Positions 1-9,284 of a DNA stretch of 64,000 nucleotides are shown one piece after another. Below the pieces are notes generated by a model. That model saw only the letters and a list, made by a program, of their open reading frames with translations. It was not told where the DNA came from and ran no database searches. Position 1 is the first letter of the stretch. Every line of letters starts with the position of its first letter. The translations under genes were made by a program, and so were the position numbers. The stretch spans positions 1,302,001-1,366,000 of the forward strand of contig JAUPFL010000002.1 in the NCBI GenBank assembly GCA_030562215.1, read 5' to 3'. The stretch comes from Peribacillus frigoritolerans. Lineage in GTDB: Bacteria; Bacillota; Bacilli; Bacillales; DSM-1321.

Positions 1-317
1 ATAACGACATTGGGCGTATGCAGGAAATTAAGGAGAAATCCTTATTATATGAAGGGCTGCTTTATTATTTCATCGTGAATTTTCCACAACGTGCTGGCGC
101 GTTAAGGGAATTCCTTGATGAGGTGTTAGGACCGAATGATGATATAAGCCGCTTTGAATATACGAAGAAAAATAATAAAGAAAGCGGGCCGGCCCTGGTT
201 GGTATTGAGCTAAAAGATAAAAATGATTATGAAGGGCTCATTCAAAGGATGAACAAGAAAGGATTCTCTTTCGTAGAGGTCAATAAAGACAGTAATTTAT
301 TTCACTTATTGATTTAA
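1..317 (+). CDS. ilvA: Threonine ammonia-lyase (dehydratase), C-terminal part
   Basis: This is the 3' end of biosynthetic threonine dehydratase, which deaminates threonine to 2-oxobutanoate as the first step of isoleucine synthesis. The gene enters from the left edge in the frame that starts at position 3, and about 104 codons are visible before the TAA at 315-317. They form the ACT-like regulatory domain, recognisable by NFPQRAGALREFLDEVLG followed by GPNDDISRFEYTKK. The PLP-binding catalytic half lies outside the window. In B. subtilis ilvA precedes ypmP and ypmQ, and the same genes follow here after a tatA-tatC insertion. Identification is confident; completeness cannot be judged. Confidence 0.92.
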   Translation, partial: NDIGRMQEIKEKSLLYEGLLYYFIVNFPQRAGALREFLDEVLGPNDDISRFEYTKKNNKESGPALVGIELKDKNDYEGLIQRMNKKGFSFVEVNKDSNLFHLLI

Positions 318-442
318 TCATGGACAAAATGTTAAATTAGGATAGAATAATACCTATGTTTTTACATTTTTTCTGCCGGCCAAGTCGTATATGGGCATAC
401 TGTCGATAATTGTTACCATTCTATGACGAATTGCCAGTTCCC

Positions 443-471
443 TTTCAATTGGTTGGAAATGGTATTATAAT
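443..471 (+). promoter_or_regulatory. Candidate sigma-A promoter of tatA-tatC
   Basis: A perfect TATAAT at 466-471 lies 40 bases before tatA. The -35 box 17 bases upstream is weak (TTTCAA). The assignment rests mainly on the -10 box and position. Confidence 0.35.
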
Positions 472-510
472 CGGAGTAGGTCTAATTACAACACCAAAGG
501 GGATGTATCC

Positions 511-702
511 ATGTCGAACATTGGAGTACCTGGTCTAATTCTCATCTTAATATTGGCTTTAATTATCTTTGGTCCGAAGAAACTTCCAGAAATTGGCCGT
601 GCTTTTGGACAAACGCTTCGTGAGTTTAAAAAATCCACGAGTGATTTAACAAAAGGTGATTATGAAGAAGATAAGAAGCTACAACAAAAAAATCATGAAT
701 GA
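511..702 (+). CDS. tatA: Sec-independent translocase subunit TatA
   Basis: A 63-residue TatA/TatE-type subunit of the twin-arginine pathway, which exports folded proteins. It has the family plan: a short N-terminus, one membrane helix (about residues 6-20, rich in L and I), the [14 protein letters not shown] hinge and amphipathic helix, then a charged cytoplasmic tail. The start ATG follows an AAAGGGG ribosome binding site. tatC follows 85 bases downstream, so the pair can form a minimal TatAC translocase as in other Gram-positive bacteria. Which B. subtilis paralogue (TatAd or TatAy) it matches cannot be settled from sequence alone. Confidence 0.93.
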   Translation: MSNIGVPGLILILILALIIFGPKKLPEIGRAFGQTLREFKKSTSDLTKGDYEEDKKLQQKNHE

Positions 703-787
703 TTGAATGCTGGGCGTAAGATGCAATCGTCTTGCGCCTTTATGCTGTAACAAAGATACGGATTTTCAGATGAAGGCGTGATCAACT

Positions 788-1534
788 TTGGAAGATAAAG
801 AATTAAATATCATCGATCATCTCGATGAATTGAGAAAACGGCTCATCATTACAGCTGTTGCTTTTGTCATCTTTTTTATCGCCAGTTTTATTTATGTTGA
901 GGAGATTTATAATTGGTTCGTGAAAGATCTCGATTTTGACCTGATGGTATTGGGACCGAGTGATATTATTTGGATTTACTTCATGCTTGCAGGTGTCGTA
1001 GCCATTGCTGCAACGATACCGGTAATTGCCCTGCAAATCTGGTTATTCGTTAAACCCGCTTTGATGCCAAATGAAGTGAGGGCGACCCTTGCCTATATTC
1101 CAGCACTTTTCCTGCTTTTTATCGGAGGGCTTGCTTTCGGTTATTTTGTCATCTTCCCGACCATTCTTCAATTTTTGATTGAATTGGGTGATGGGATGTT
1201 CATAACCAGTTTTACAGCTGATAAGTACTTTTCATTCGTATTTAATATGACGATACCTTTTGCTGTTTTATTCGAGCTTCCTGTCGTTACCATGTTTTTG
1301 ACCTCCCTTGGCATCATAAATCCTTATGTGCTTCAAAAATTAAGGAAGTATGCATACTTTGTACTGGTTGTCATAGCGATATCGATTACGCCGCCTGACT
1401 TTATGTCAGACTTTATGGTGATGGTTCCATTGCTGTTATTATACGAAATCAGCATTTCTTTATCAAAAGTCGTCTATAAACGAAGGGTGAAACGTGAAAG
1501 CTTGCGGGAAGACACCTACGAGGAAGGTTTATAA
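788..1534 (+). CDS. tatC: Sec-independent translocase subunit TatC
   Basis: The 248-residue TatC is the twin-arginine signal receptor of the Tat translocase, a six-helix membrane protein. The N-terminal motif DHLDELRKRL (residues about 10-19) is the TatC hallmark for signal recognition, and hydrophobic segments follow through to about residue 225. The start is a TTG at 788 after an AAGGCGTGA binding site; the sequence begins MEDKELNIIDHLDEL, typical of Bacillus TatC. It is probably transcribed with tatA and ends at the terminator that follows. Confidence 0.94.
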   Translation: MEDKELNIIDHLDELRKRLIITAVAFVIFFIASFIYVEEIYNWFVKDLDFDLMVLGPSDIIWIYFMLAGVVAIAATIPVIALQIWLFVKPALMPNEVRATLAYIPALFLLFIGGLAFGYFVIFPTILQFLIELGDGMFITSFTADKYFSFVFNMTIPFAVLFELPVVTMFLTSLGIINPYVLQKLRKYAYFVLVVIAISITPPDFMSDFMVMVPLLLLYEISISLSKVVYKRRVKRESLREDTYEEGL

Positions 1535-1541
1535 GAAGAAG

Positions 1542-1577
1542 CCCATAATGGCATTTTGCCCTTATGGGTCTTTTTTT
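1542..1577 (+). terminator. Rho-independent terminator after tatC
   Basis: A stem of CCCATAA/TTATGGG with an inner GGC/GCC pairing is followed by seven T residues. Confidence 0.85.
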
Positions 1578-1643
1578 ATGAAGATCATTCAGATTTCTCT
1601 GTTTTTTTACACATTTGAATATTTATACTTTTGAATTTTTGTG

Positions 1644-1649
1644 TATAAT
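1644..1649 (+). promoter_or_regulatory. Candidate -10 box for ypmP
   Basis: TATAAT within TGTGTATAATG lies about 40 bases upstream of the ypmP start. No good -35 box is seen at normal spacing. Confidence 0.35.
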
Positions 1650-1685
1650 GTAAGCAATCGGTTAAAAATGAGGATTGATATTTTG

Positions 1686-2020
1686 ATGTTCAAATGCTTG
1701 GAATTCAAAGATTGTTTTGGACATAAGGTCACAATTTCAGAAATACCTGTCTTACTGCCTAGTGATCCGAATTTTTTATGTTGACCGTGCGTTTGGAAAT
1801 ATTTGTTAAGAAGGTTTTTGCCAATAAAGACCATAAAGAAAATTACTCATTTAAGCATTATTTAGCATCCGTACTCAAATGGCCCGTTTATAACAAGCTT
1901 TTTTTGGAAGTTTACTCAATAATGCTTAATGCGGACTGTTCCAAAGCTAACTTCTCCGTTAAAAGGGAGGACACGAATGCCATGCAGTATCGAATGAATC
2001 GGCAGGGGTGTTCAAGTTAG
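1686..2020 (+). CDS. ypmP: DUF2535 protein YpmP, frameshifted
   Basis: A small cytoplasmic protein of unknown function resembling B. subtilis YpmP (DUF2535). The first frame starts at ATG 1686 (MFKCLEFKDCFGHKV) and stops after 32 codons. Restoring one T in the T-run at about 1769-1774 joins it to the second frame (FMLTVRLEIFVKKVF, then YSFKHYLASVLKWPVYNKLF). The family is usually about 83 residues; the joined product is about 113, so the last 30 residues may be out of frame owing to another indel. In B. subtilis ypmP lies between ilvA and the SCO gene, matching this context. Recognition is from memory of the family pattern. Confidence 0.6.
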
Positions 2021-2094
2021 CTCATGGAACGGTCTTTTTTGTGTACTCATTTCAAAAAATAAGTATCACTTCAGTAGAAAAAGAATACCTTTGG

Positions 2095-2123
2095 TTTGAA
2101 TGCTTACCTTGAATAGGTATAAT
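2095..2123 (+). promoter_or_regulatory. Candidate sigma-A promoter of degV
   Basis: TATAAT at 2118-2123 has a TTTGAA -35-like box 17 bases upstream, and the degV start follows about 30 bases later. Confidence 0.45.
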
Positions 2124-2153
2124 ACAATAGATATGTTAATTTAGGGATGTGTA

Positions 2154-2997
2154 ATGATGAATAAAGTAAAGATAGTAACAGACTCGACCGTAGATATGAC
2201 ACCAGAGGAACTGGAATTTTATGATATTACAATGGTCCCTTTATCGATCTATATAGATGGGGAGACTTTTTGGATAAGGTTGAAATCGAACAAGAAGAAT
2301 TCTTGAAAAGGATGAACCAGTCAAAAGAACTGCCAAAAAGCTCACAACCAGCCGTAGGTACCTTTGTGGAGGTATATGATGAACTCGGAAAAGACGGCAG
2401 CGAGATTATTTCCATACATATGACAGGTGGAATGAGCGGCACAGTTCGCTCAGCGGAAAGCGCCGCTAGTATGTCTGAAACGAAGGTTACTGTTCATGAC
2501 TCGAAATTCATTTCAAAAGCGATGTCATTTCAGGTGATCGAGGCAGCGAAGATGGCGAGGGAAGGGAAATCCGTAGCTGAAATAATTGAAAGGTTGGAAC
2601 ATATTAAAAAGCAGTCAAGTTTAATCATTGTAATAGAAACACTTGATAACCTCGTTAAGGGTGGAAGGATTGGCAAAGTTTCTGCTTTTATCGGTTCATT
2701 GCTTCACATAAAGCCGATTGCACTTCTTGAAGAGGGTGTACTGAATCCTGTATCCAAAGCTAGAGCCAGTCACAGGTCGTGAAGTTCATCATCAAGAAAT
2801 TCAAAGAAGATACTCAAGGCAAAAAAATTAGAGGAATCGGATTTGTACATGCGAATGGCCTTGAAATAGCGGATAAGGTCCGCCAAGCCATTGCAGACTT
2901 AACAGGATATCAAGACATAAAGATAGAAGCAACGACTGCCGTTGTCAGCACCCATACAGGTGAAGGCGCCATGGCGATCATGTATTATTGGGACTGA
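2154..2997 (+). CDS. DegV family fatty-acid-binding protein, two frameshifts
   Basis: DegV proteins bind fatty acids and act as the FakB-type partner of fatty acid kinase, supplying exogenous acyl chains. The N-terminus from ATG 2154 or 2157 has the signature KIVTDSTVDMTPEEL and MVPLSIYIDGET. One T is missing at about 2268 and one A at about 2773; restoring both gives a continuous protein of about 280 residues. It contains ISIHMTGGMSGTVRSAE (ligand-binding loop), VIETLDNLVKGGRIGK, and the C-terminal THTGEGAMAIMYYWD. No FakA partner is in this window. The length is normal for DegV once repaired. Confidence 0.88.
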
Positions 2998-3149
2998 TAA
3001 GGATATACCAAATGAAACTGCGTTTGCGGCGGTTTTGTCACTTTTACATTTGTCTTTAATCCGTAGTAATAGTTGCTGTTCTCATTCCGATTGGTCTGTT
3101 AGAATAAATGAAGTAACAGAATATTTTATACATAAAGGACGGGGTAGGG

Positions 3150-3740
3150 ATGAGAAAGCTGCAATTGCTTATGGCAGCTATGGGAGCATCAATTTTATTG
3201 CTGTTGACAGCATGCGGTTCCAATGGTGTACCTGATGCTAAAAATTGGGACCTTGAAGATTTCAGTTATATCGATCAGGAGGGGAAACCTTTCTCAAAAA
3301 GCGATCTAAAAGGAAAGGTTTGGGTAGCGGATTTTATATTCACAAGCTGTGAGACGGTCTGTCTCCCCATGACTTCGAATATGACGAAGCTGCAGCAGCA
3401 ATTGAAGGATGAAGGTATTAAGGATGTAGAGTTCGTTTCATTTTCCGTGGACCCGGAAATTGACAAACCTGATGTTTTAAAAAAGTTTGGTGACCAATTT
3501 AATGTGGATTACGGCAACTGGCACTTTCTGACCGGTTATGGACAGGAAGAAATCGAGCAGTTTGCATTGGATAACTTTAAAACGATCGTCAAAAAACCAG
3601 AAGCAGAGGATCAGGTGATCCATGGGACCAGCTTTTTTCTGATTGATCAAGAAGGAAAGATCATCATGGATTATACAGGTCTGCAGGATATTCCCTTTGA
3701 TGAAATCATTAAGCATATTAAAATTTTACAGAATTATTGA
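3150..3740 (+). CDS. ypmQ: SCO family copper chaperone for cytochrome oxidase assembly
   Basis: A 196-residue membrane-anchored lipoprotein of the SCO1/SenC family, matching B. subtilis YpmQ (BsSco), which helps build the CuA centre of cytochrome c oxidase. The signal peptide ends in the lipobox LLTAC (Cys24), so it is anchored outside the membrane. The thioredoxin-like fold carries the copper ligands in CETVC (residues about 69-73) and the later histidine in VIHGTSFF (about 155). The length is typical and the gene is intact. Its position after ypmP agrees with the B. subtilis order ypmP-ypmQ-ypmR-ypmS. Confidence 0.93.
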   Translation: MRKLQLLMAAMGASILLLLTACGSNGVPDAKNWDLEDFSYIDQEGKPFSKSDLKGKVWVADFIFTSCETVCLPMTSNMTKLQQQLKDEGIKDVEFVSFSVDPEIDKPDVLKKFGDQFNVDYGNWHFLTGYGQEEIEQFALDNFKTIVKKPEAEDQVIHGTSFFLIDQEGKIIMDYTGLQDIPFDEIIKHIKILQNY

Positions 3741-3772
3741 ACAGGTTTAATGACCTGTTCTTTCTGTTTTTC
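3739..3772 (+). terminator. Terminator after sco
   Basis: GAACAGG/CCTGTTC stem with an eight-base loop, followed by a T-rich tail. Confidence 0.7.
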
Positions 3773-3961
3773 CATCCTTTATTATAAGGCTTTAACGATG
3801 TGAAAATGAGCAATAAGTTTTTGAAGAAACAGCGGTAGTGAAGAATGATTTTACATGCTCAGTACATGCTAATTTTTATAGGACTAGCTTTAATTCCCTG
3901 CATTTTTCATATTGTATAGTAAGGAATGCTCAATTCTGGAAGTACAATGAAGGTATATTGT

Positions 3962-3992
3962 TTGCAATCTTTCGTTTCCTGCATGATATAAT
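3962..3992 (+). promoter_or_regulatory. Promoter of ypmR-ypmS
   Basis: TTGCAA at 3962 and TATAAT at 3987-3992, the latter preceded by TGA (extended -10). The 19-base spacing is slightly long. This placement excludes the upstream in-frame ATG at 3995 as a start for ypmR. Confidence 0.55.
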
Positions 3993-4015
3993 ATATGGGT
4001 AGGAAGGTGAGGGTC

Positions 4016-4857
4016 ATGAGGTACAAAATCACCTGTCTTTTCATATGCCTAGTTTGGATTTCAGGCTGCAGCCAAAGTGAAACAGCCTCAAATCAGCCAT
4101 CTGTTCAGCAGAAAAGCATAGTTGAGCTGAGTAAAAAGGAAACCATTCCTGCCAGCTTTTTTCCGGACCCTGTGAAAATCGTGTCAATTGGCGACTCCTT
4201 GACTCAAGGTGTCGGTGATAGTAAAGATAATGGCGGGTATCTGCCTTATTTACAAAATAAGCTGGAAAAAGAACCATCGATTACTTCCGTTGAGATGATT
4301 AATCATGGCATACGTGGAAATAGGACCGACCAACTATTGAAAAGACTGGATAAGACTAGGATTAAAGAAGACATAAAGCAAGCTGACTCGATTGTCGTCA
4401 CAATCGGTGGAAATGATATCATGAAGGTCTTTAAACAGAATTTCTCCAACTTGGAGCTGAATCAGTTTGAATCTGCAAAAATAGGGTATGAAAAAGATTA
4501 AGGCAGATACTCGATAAGGTTCGTTCCGAAAATGATTCTGCACAAATTTACCTTGTAGGCGTCTATAATCCATTTTCCAAATGGTTCGGGGATTTTTATG
4601 AACTTGATATGATCATGAATGAATGGAATGAAAGTGGAAAAGAGATCATTGAAGAATATGATTCAGCCTATTTTATTGAAATAGCAGACATTTTCGAGAA
4701 TTCCGAAGAAGATTTGCTGTATGCCGAGGATTATTTTCACCCAAATGACCGCGGATATGAATTAATCGCGACAAGAATCTATAATGATATGGATATTACC
4801 ACTATCGGAAAGGACACATTGGAAGCGAGTGCCAAAGGAGATGATGACCAAGAATGA
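4016..4857 (+). CDS. ypmR: SGNH/GDSL-type lipoprotein hydrolase YpmR, frameshifted
   Basis: A secreted lipoprotein esterase-like protein. ATG 4016 follows an AGGAAGGTGAGG site; the signal peptide ends in the lipobox ISGC. SGNH blocks are clear: IVSIGDSLTQGVG (catalytic Ser), GNRTDQL (Gly-Asn), VTIGGNDIM (Asn) and YFHPNDRGY (Asp-x-x-His variant). One A is missing at about 4497 (GYEKD stop); restoring it continues as RLRQILDKVRSEN to the end at 4857. The repaired length is about 280 residues. It overlaps ypmS by four bases, as expected for an operon. The substrate is unknown. Confidence 0.9.
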
Positions 4858-5438
4858 CAAATGTCAAATGGAAGACTTTGTTTATTTCCCTATTAGCCTT
4901 AAACATCCTGGTCATCTTGTTTGTAACGATTTTAGTTAATCTGCCGACTAAAGATAAAGAGCTGATACCCAAAGTAAGCCACGAAGAAGATATCCAATTT
5001 CAAATTCACACGAATCGGGAAGATTTGACAAGATTAATCAACCAGTATCTGGATAAAGAAGGGTTGACTGGATCCATTCACTACGAAGTGTATTTAACGG
5101 ATGAGGTGGAGCTATACGGAACAATGCCATTTTTCAACCGTGAAGTGGAAATGAAATTGACTTTTGAACCAATTGCCCAAAAGAATGGGGATTTGATCCT
5201 TAAGCAAAAATCAATTGCTGTCGGTAAAATGAACCTTCCTGTTTCATATGTAATGAATTTAATTAATGAGCGTTATAATATGCCGGATTGGGTTAGTATA
5301 AGCCCCAATGACGAAAGTATTTATGTGTCATTACAGGATATGGAACTGAAAAGCGATATTAGGGTGAAGGCGAAAGAATTCGATCTAGAAAATGATGACA
5401 TTTCATTTTTATTGACCATCCCATCATCATTACAGTGA
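4854..5438 (+). CDS. ypmS: DUF2140 membrane protein YpmS
   Basis: A 194-residue protein of the YpmS family (DUF2140), function unknown. One N-terminal membrane helix (residues about 8-28) anchors an extracellular domain. The sequence FNREVEMKLTFEP and the LPVSYVMNLINERYNMPDWV segment match the family pattern. It overlaps the end of ypmR by four bases (ATGA), so translation of the two is probably coupled. The gene is intact. Confidence 0.85.
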   Translation: MTNVKWKTLFISLLALNILVILFVTILVNLPTKDKELIPKVSHEEDIQFQIHTNREDLTRLINQYLDKEGLTGSIHYEVYLTDEVELYGTMPFFNREVEMKLTFEPIAQKNGDLILKQKSIAVGKMNLPVSYVMNLINERYNMPDWVSISPNDESIYVSLQDMELKSDIRVKAKEFDLENDDISFLLTIPSSLQ

Positions 5439-5446
5439 TAGTGAAT

Positions 5447-5493
5447 AAATGGATAAAAACCAGGAACGGTGCATCCTGGTTTTTTATCCATTT
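5447..5493. terminator. Bidirectional terminator between ypmS and the DUF4397 gene
   Basis: A long inverted repeat: AAATGGATAAAAACCAGGA pairs with TCCTGGTTTTTTATCCATTT across an eight-base loop. A-rich and T-rich flanks suit both convergent genes. Confidence 0.85.
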
Positions 5494-6239
5494 ATGGGGA
5501 GAGCGTTAGGGTTTCTAGTGAGGATGATTCCCGATTCGATCCGATTATATAAATGGTTGAGGGAGTATTTTCTTGGAAGGCCTTGTTTGGCAAAGGAAGT
5601 GCAATCTCTTTTGTTCCAGCTATCCTCACTTCGAAGTCTACGATCATAGGATGAATATTAAGATATGCGCTTGCTTTCCTGAAATGGAGTTGATCAAAAA
5701 CGACATCTCCACCTTTGACGGCAATGTCCACCGAGAGTAAATCATGTGAAAGCTGGATGAATCGGACCTTTGCTTCATTTGGGGAACAGATGGATTATCC
5801 TCGAAAGGTAGCAGTTTCAACGATTCATTAGCCACGGTAGGTGCTAGAGCAATGGTATAGGAAGCCCCGATTTCGAGTGCCACTTTACAGCTTAATAGAG
5901 GCGAGATGTTTTGCCCGCTGCGGTATATATCCAATTGGTACTTGCCAGGGGAAGCGGTAAATAACCATTGCTCTCTTTATATGAGAAATTTTTGAGGAAA
6001 CGCATTTCATTTACATAAACATCAAATGAGTGAGCTGTTGGGGCAGCATGTAAAAAGCGAACTTGTGCAGGCAGTAGGACATTCATTTGTTCATATCTCA
6101 ATTGTTGTGTTGATTTTTCGGGACTTTTCAAATGTTTATGGTAATAATAAGCATGCAATTGCGGATCGCCGTTTTTATTATAAGACGATAGTAAATCATA
6201 TGTTCCCGATTTTTGTGGATATGATTGTTTATCGCTCAT
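5492..6239 (-). CDS. Tandem DUF4397 protein, two frameshifts
   Basis: A protein of about 245 residues with two DUF4397 beta-sandwich domains; no enzymatic role is known for this family. ATG 6239 follows a GAGAGGTG site. Domain 1 begins at VRFLHAAPTAHSFDVYVN. One C is missing at about 5951; restoring it gives LPLPPGKYQLDIYRSGQ. A second C is missing at about 5786; restoring it gives NEAKVRFIQLSHDLLSVDIA, the start of domain 2, which ends at SSLETLTLSP. No signal peptide is evident at the N-terminus (MSDKQSYPQKSG). In B. subtilis ypmT occupies this place instead. The function is unknown; a surface role would be a guess. Confidence 0.75.
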
Positions 6240-6424
6240 TTCCAGCACCTCTCATTTTTCCATTATGTTTTTAACATATGTAATTATGCTTGGGCGTGTG
6301 CCTCCTTTTAAAAAAGGAAGGGAACATTTTCGTAAAAAGGCTTGATCGGCATATTATTTTACAGGGATAAATAAAAACGTTAAAATGCATTCAATGGATT
6401 GTTTGTAAAAAGGAGGATTTTCAT

Positions 6425-7384
6425 TTGACAAAGCAATTAGAGAAAGCAACATTCGCAGGTGGATGTTTCTGGTGCATGGTGGAACCATTCGATGAACAGC
6501 CTGGCATCGAATCCGTTATCTCTGGCTATACAGGCGGGACTACGGAAAATCCCACGTACAAAGAAGTTTGTTCGGAAACCACGGGACATTATGAAGCTGT
6601 TCAGATCACCTTTGATCCAAACGTATTTCCATATGGGAAGATAATCGAGTTATTCTGGCAGCAAATTGACCCGACAGATGCTGGCGGGCAATTTTATGAC
6701 AGGGGAAGTTCTTATCAAACGGCCATTTTTTATCATGACGAAAACCAACGTGAAATTGCTGAAGCATCCAAAGCAAAGCTGCAGGCAAGCGGGAAATTTT
6801 CCGGACCGATCGTAACTCCGATTATACCGGCTAAAACGTTTTATCCAGCCGAGACATACCACCAGCATTATTATAAAAAGCAACCAGAGCATTATGAAAG
6901 ATATTCGATTGGCTCAGGACGTAAAGCATTTATACAACATCACTGGGGGAAAAAAATGAAAAGTAAAGAAGAATTAAAAAAGGAACTCACTCCGATTCAA
7001 TATGAAGTAACGCAAAACAATGGAACGGAACCAGCCTTTAACAATGAATATTGGAATTTGAAGGAAGAAGGATTATATGTGGATATCGTTTCAGGTAATC
7101 CTCTTTTCACTTCAAGGGAAAAGTTCGATTCAGGCTGCGGTTGGCCAAGCTTCACTAAACCGCTTAAAGAAGAGGAAGTGGTGGAAAACCTCGATACGAG
7201 TTATGGTATGAGAAGGATCGAGGTTCGCTCAAAAACTGCCGATTCACATCTGGGACATGTTTTCAATGATGGGCCGGGACCGACAGGATTACGCTATTGC
7301 ATCAATTCTGCATCATTAAGGTTCATCCCGCTCCAAGATCTTGAAAAAGAGGGATACGGAGAATACAAAAAGCTTTTTGATTGA
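6425..7384 (+). CDS. msrAB: Bifunctional methionine sulfoxide reductase MsrA-MsrB
   Basis: A 319-residue fusion that repairs both epimers of oxidised methionine. Residues about 5-165 are MsrA, with the catalytic GCFWC at about 13-17. Residues about 180-319 are MsrB, with [21 protein letters not shown] and the catalytic [11 protein letters not shown]. The zinc-binding CxxC pairs of many MsrB proteins are absent. The start is TTG 6425 behind a strong AAAGGAGG site. B. subtilis has separate msrA and msrB at this place in the ypmR-ypmS neighbourhood, so fusion here replaces two genes. Intact. Confidence 0.95.
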   Translation: MTKQLEKATFAGGCFWCMVEPFDEQPGIESVISGYTGGTTENPTYKEVCSETTGHYEAVQITFDPNVFPYGKIIELFWQQIDPTDAGGQFYDRGSSYQTAIFYHDENQREIAEASKAKLQASGKFSGPIVTPIIPAKTFYPAETYHQHYYKKQPEHYERYSIGSGRKAFIQHHWGKKMKSKEELKKELTPIQYEVTQNNGTEPAFNNEYWNLKEEGLYVDIVSGNPLFTSREKFDSGCGWPSFTKPLKEEEVVENLDTSYGMRRIEVRSKTADSHLGHVFNDGPGPTGLRYCINSASLRFIPLQDLEKEGYGEYKKLFD

Positions 7385-7390
7385 TGGAAA

Positions 7391-7420
7391 ACCCCTATCA
7401 AATAATGATAGGGGTAATTT
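7391..7420. terminator. Terminator between convergent msrAB and SGNH hydrolase genes
   Basis: ACCCCTATCA/TGATAGGGGT perfect stem with a short loop and an A/T-rich 3' flank. Confidence 0.75.
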
Positions 7421-7432
7421 ATTGGATAATAT

Positions 7433-8517
7433 TCAATCTGTGATGATTGACGCGATCCGGACATATGGATTGGCGGTAAGGTCCATTGCTTTAGTCCTGC
7501 CAGTCACCTCAAAACGGACAGTATGTGATCCGGGACGAAGGCCATTTGTGACAAATAAATATCTTTCACGGGCAAATGGCCACCATGTATTCAAAGTCGT
7601 GATTTCATTTCCATCGATCCAAACATTCACTTCCCCGCCATCGGGACTTCTAAGCAGTTTCACTCCAAGCATACTTCCTTTGAAGGTATATTCAATCACA
7701 CTGCCCTTTTCACTACTAGTGTAATAGCCACCCATTGGACGGAAACCGCTCATTTTTTCATAGCGGTCAATTTCCGATAATTCAAATCCAGAACGGGTAT
7801 GCAGCTTAGTTGGAAGGCCTGCAACAACCTTCTTTTGTTTGATGTTATCCAGGAACCGTTCATATATGGCATTTGCATATAATTTATACCCCAGCCCATT
7901 TGGATGTACCAAATCTCTGGTCAATTGTTTTTCCGTATATCCTGAATCTTTGAATATGGGTCGCATATCCACATTTGTTGCACCGTAATGTTTGGATAAA
8001 AGGCCGATGGCTGACGCAAATTCCTCATATTTCAAGGAACTCTCTGTTATTGTGAATAACTCAGCATTAGGGTGGAGCCGTTTTGCCTTTCTCATTAACG
8101 CTTCATATGTCGTAAAATCATCGACATTCATATATTTGCGGTCATTTTCACCAAAAACGAAGAAAATCAGATCTTTATGATCATGCTCCCTTCTTTGGGA
8201 AAGCTTGAATAAGCCTTCAAAAGCAGTTGAACCGCTTTGGACCACGTAGTCACCGTGTAAAGGAATATCATTAACATCATTCATTCTTTTTCTAACTGTT
8301 TGAACCATGTTTGATTAGGCTTTTCAGCTCCTGATCCTCTTCCGATGCTGTCACCAATGACGAGATACTGAATGGGCTGGCCTGACTGGAATTTTTGATA
8401 AACATTTATCGAATCATCTGATCCATATGTTTTAGGAACTTTTTGAAGGATATAGCTGATAAGAAGGATCGTGGCGATTGCAGCGAAAGGGATGAAGGAT
8501 TTTGCGTTCGTTTTCAA
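7433..8517 (-). CDS. SGNH/GDSL hydrolase with C-terminal beta domain, frameshifted
   Basis: A membrane-anchored or secreted esterase-like protein of about 360 residues. The N-terminus (MKTNAKSFIPF) carries one hydrophobic helix. Block I is YLVIGDSIGRGSG (nucleophile Ser); block III is FFVFGENDR (Asn, GEND for GxND); block V is DLVHPNGLGY (Asp and His). The last 110 residues look like a separate beta-sandwich module. One A is missing at about 8285; repair joins QLEK to RMNDVNDIPLHGDYVVQ. The family is common in Bacillus but has no defined substrate. It is transcribed away from the YjcZ gene. Confidence 0.8.
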
Positions 8518-8761
8518 TTATGTTCCCCCGTATTGCCTTTTATGTATCCATGTAGGTATGAGATAGCTTAAAGAGGCTAAGAATTGTTTTTTCCTTATTA
8601 TATCCCAATTTTAAAGTAACACAATAAACTTTTGACATTTTTCATGGCTACTCGAGGTATTTCAGCCATTGAAATGATTACCGCTGAAGATGGTGTTGAT
8701 TGAAGTTTTTTCTTAAATCCAGAAAAATAGGCAAATGCACAGACCAAGGCGGGCGTATCGA

Positions 8762-8770
8762 CATATGGTA
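8762..8770 (+). promoter_or_regulatory. Possible sigma-K -10 element for the YjcZ gene
   Basis: CATATGGTA matches the sigma-K -10 pattern CATAnnnTA, and an AC dinucleotide suited to the -35 region lies about 17 bases upstream. YjcZ-type peptides are sporulation-associated. The rest of the gap 8518-8812 holds nothing recognisable. Confidence 0.35.
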
Positions 8771-8812
8771 AGGTGTAAAGAGAAAACAGAATTCTAAAAG
8801 GAGTGAAACTTA

Positions 8813-8968
8813 ATGTACGGATATGGTGGAAATGTTGCAGGACCAGGGTACGGATATGGTGGCGGTGGATACGGCGGCGGCGGTTGCTGTGGCTTTGGAT
8901 CAGGCTTCGCTTTAATCGTTGTCTTGTTCATTCTATTGATTATCATCGGTGCTTCATTCTGCTGCTAA
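8813..8968 (+). CDS. YjcZ family small sporulation membrane peptide
   Basis: A 51-residue peptide: a Gly/Tyr-rich N-terminus ([19 protein letters not shown]), a Cys-Cys pair, then one membrane helix ([17 protein letters not shown]) ending in Cys-Cys. This is the layout of the YjcZ family of tiny sporulation proteins common in Bacillaceae. ATG 8813 lies eight bases after an AAAAGGAG site. It is a single-gene unit with its own terminator. Function is unknown. Confidence 0.85.
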   Translation: MYGYGGNVAGPGYGYGGGGYGGGGCCGFGSGFALIVVLFILLIIIGASFCC

Positions 8969-8979
8969 TACAATAACCC

Positions 8980-9012
8980 AAAGACCAGTTGAAAAAGCTG
9001 GTCTTTTCTTTA
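8980..9012 (+). terminator. Terminator after the YjcZ gene
   Basis: AAAGACCAG/CTGGTCTTT stem with a short loop and a T-rich tail. Confidence 0.85.
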
Positions 9013-9284
9013 TGTATGGAAATTGGTGGTTTGACAGTGGACCTCTCTGGTTCCATGGTTGTTGACTGAATAGTCATGGATAAGTCCATGTAATCATGGG
9101 ATTAGGCGATACACAGCCATTCCTTTTTCCAATCCTGTTATCAGTTCATTGGGAATGACGGGGGAATTCCAATGATGAGGAAAACAAGCCGGGTGAATGA
9201 CATACGGCAAGGCATTTGGTTTTCTTTGTTAACCATTTCTGCTAAAATAACGACAGAATGTAATTAATTTAGGGGGATAAAGAT
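9013..9284. other. Gap before the LD-carboxypeptidase gene
   Basis: No coding sequence or clear promoter is seen. A GACATACGGCAAGG stretch at about 9200 resembles the GACATATGGTAAGG before the YjcZ gene and may be a sporulation promoter, but the match is weak. Confidence 0.3.
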
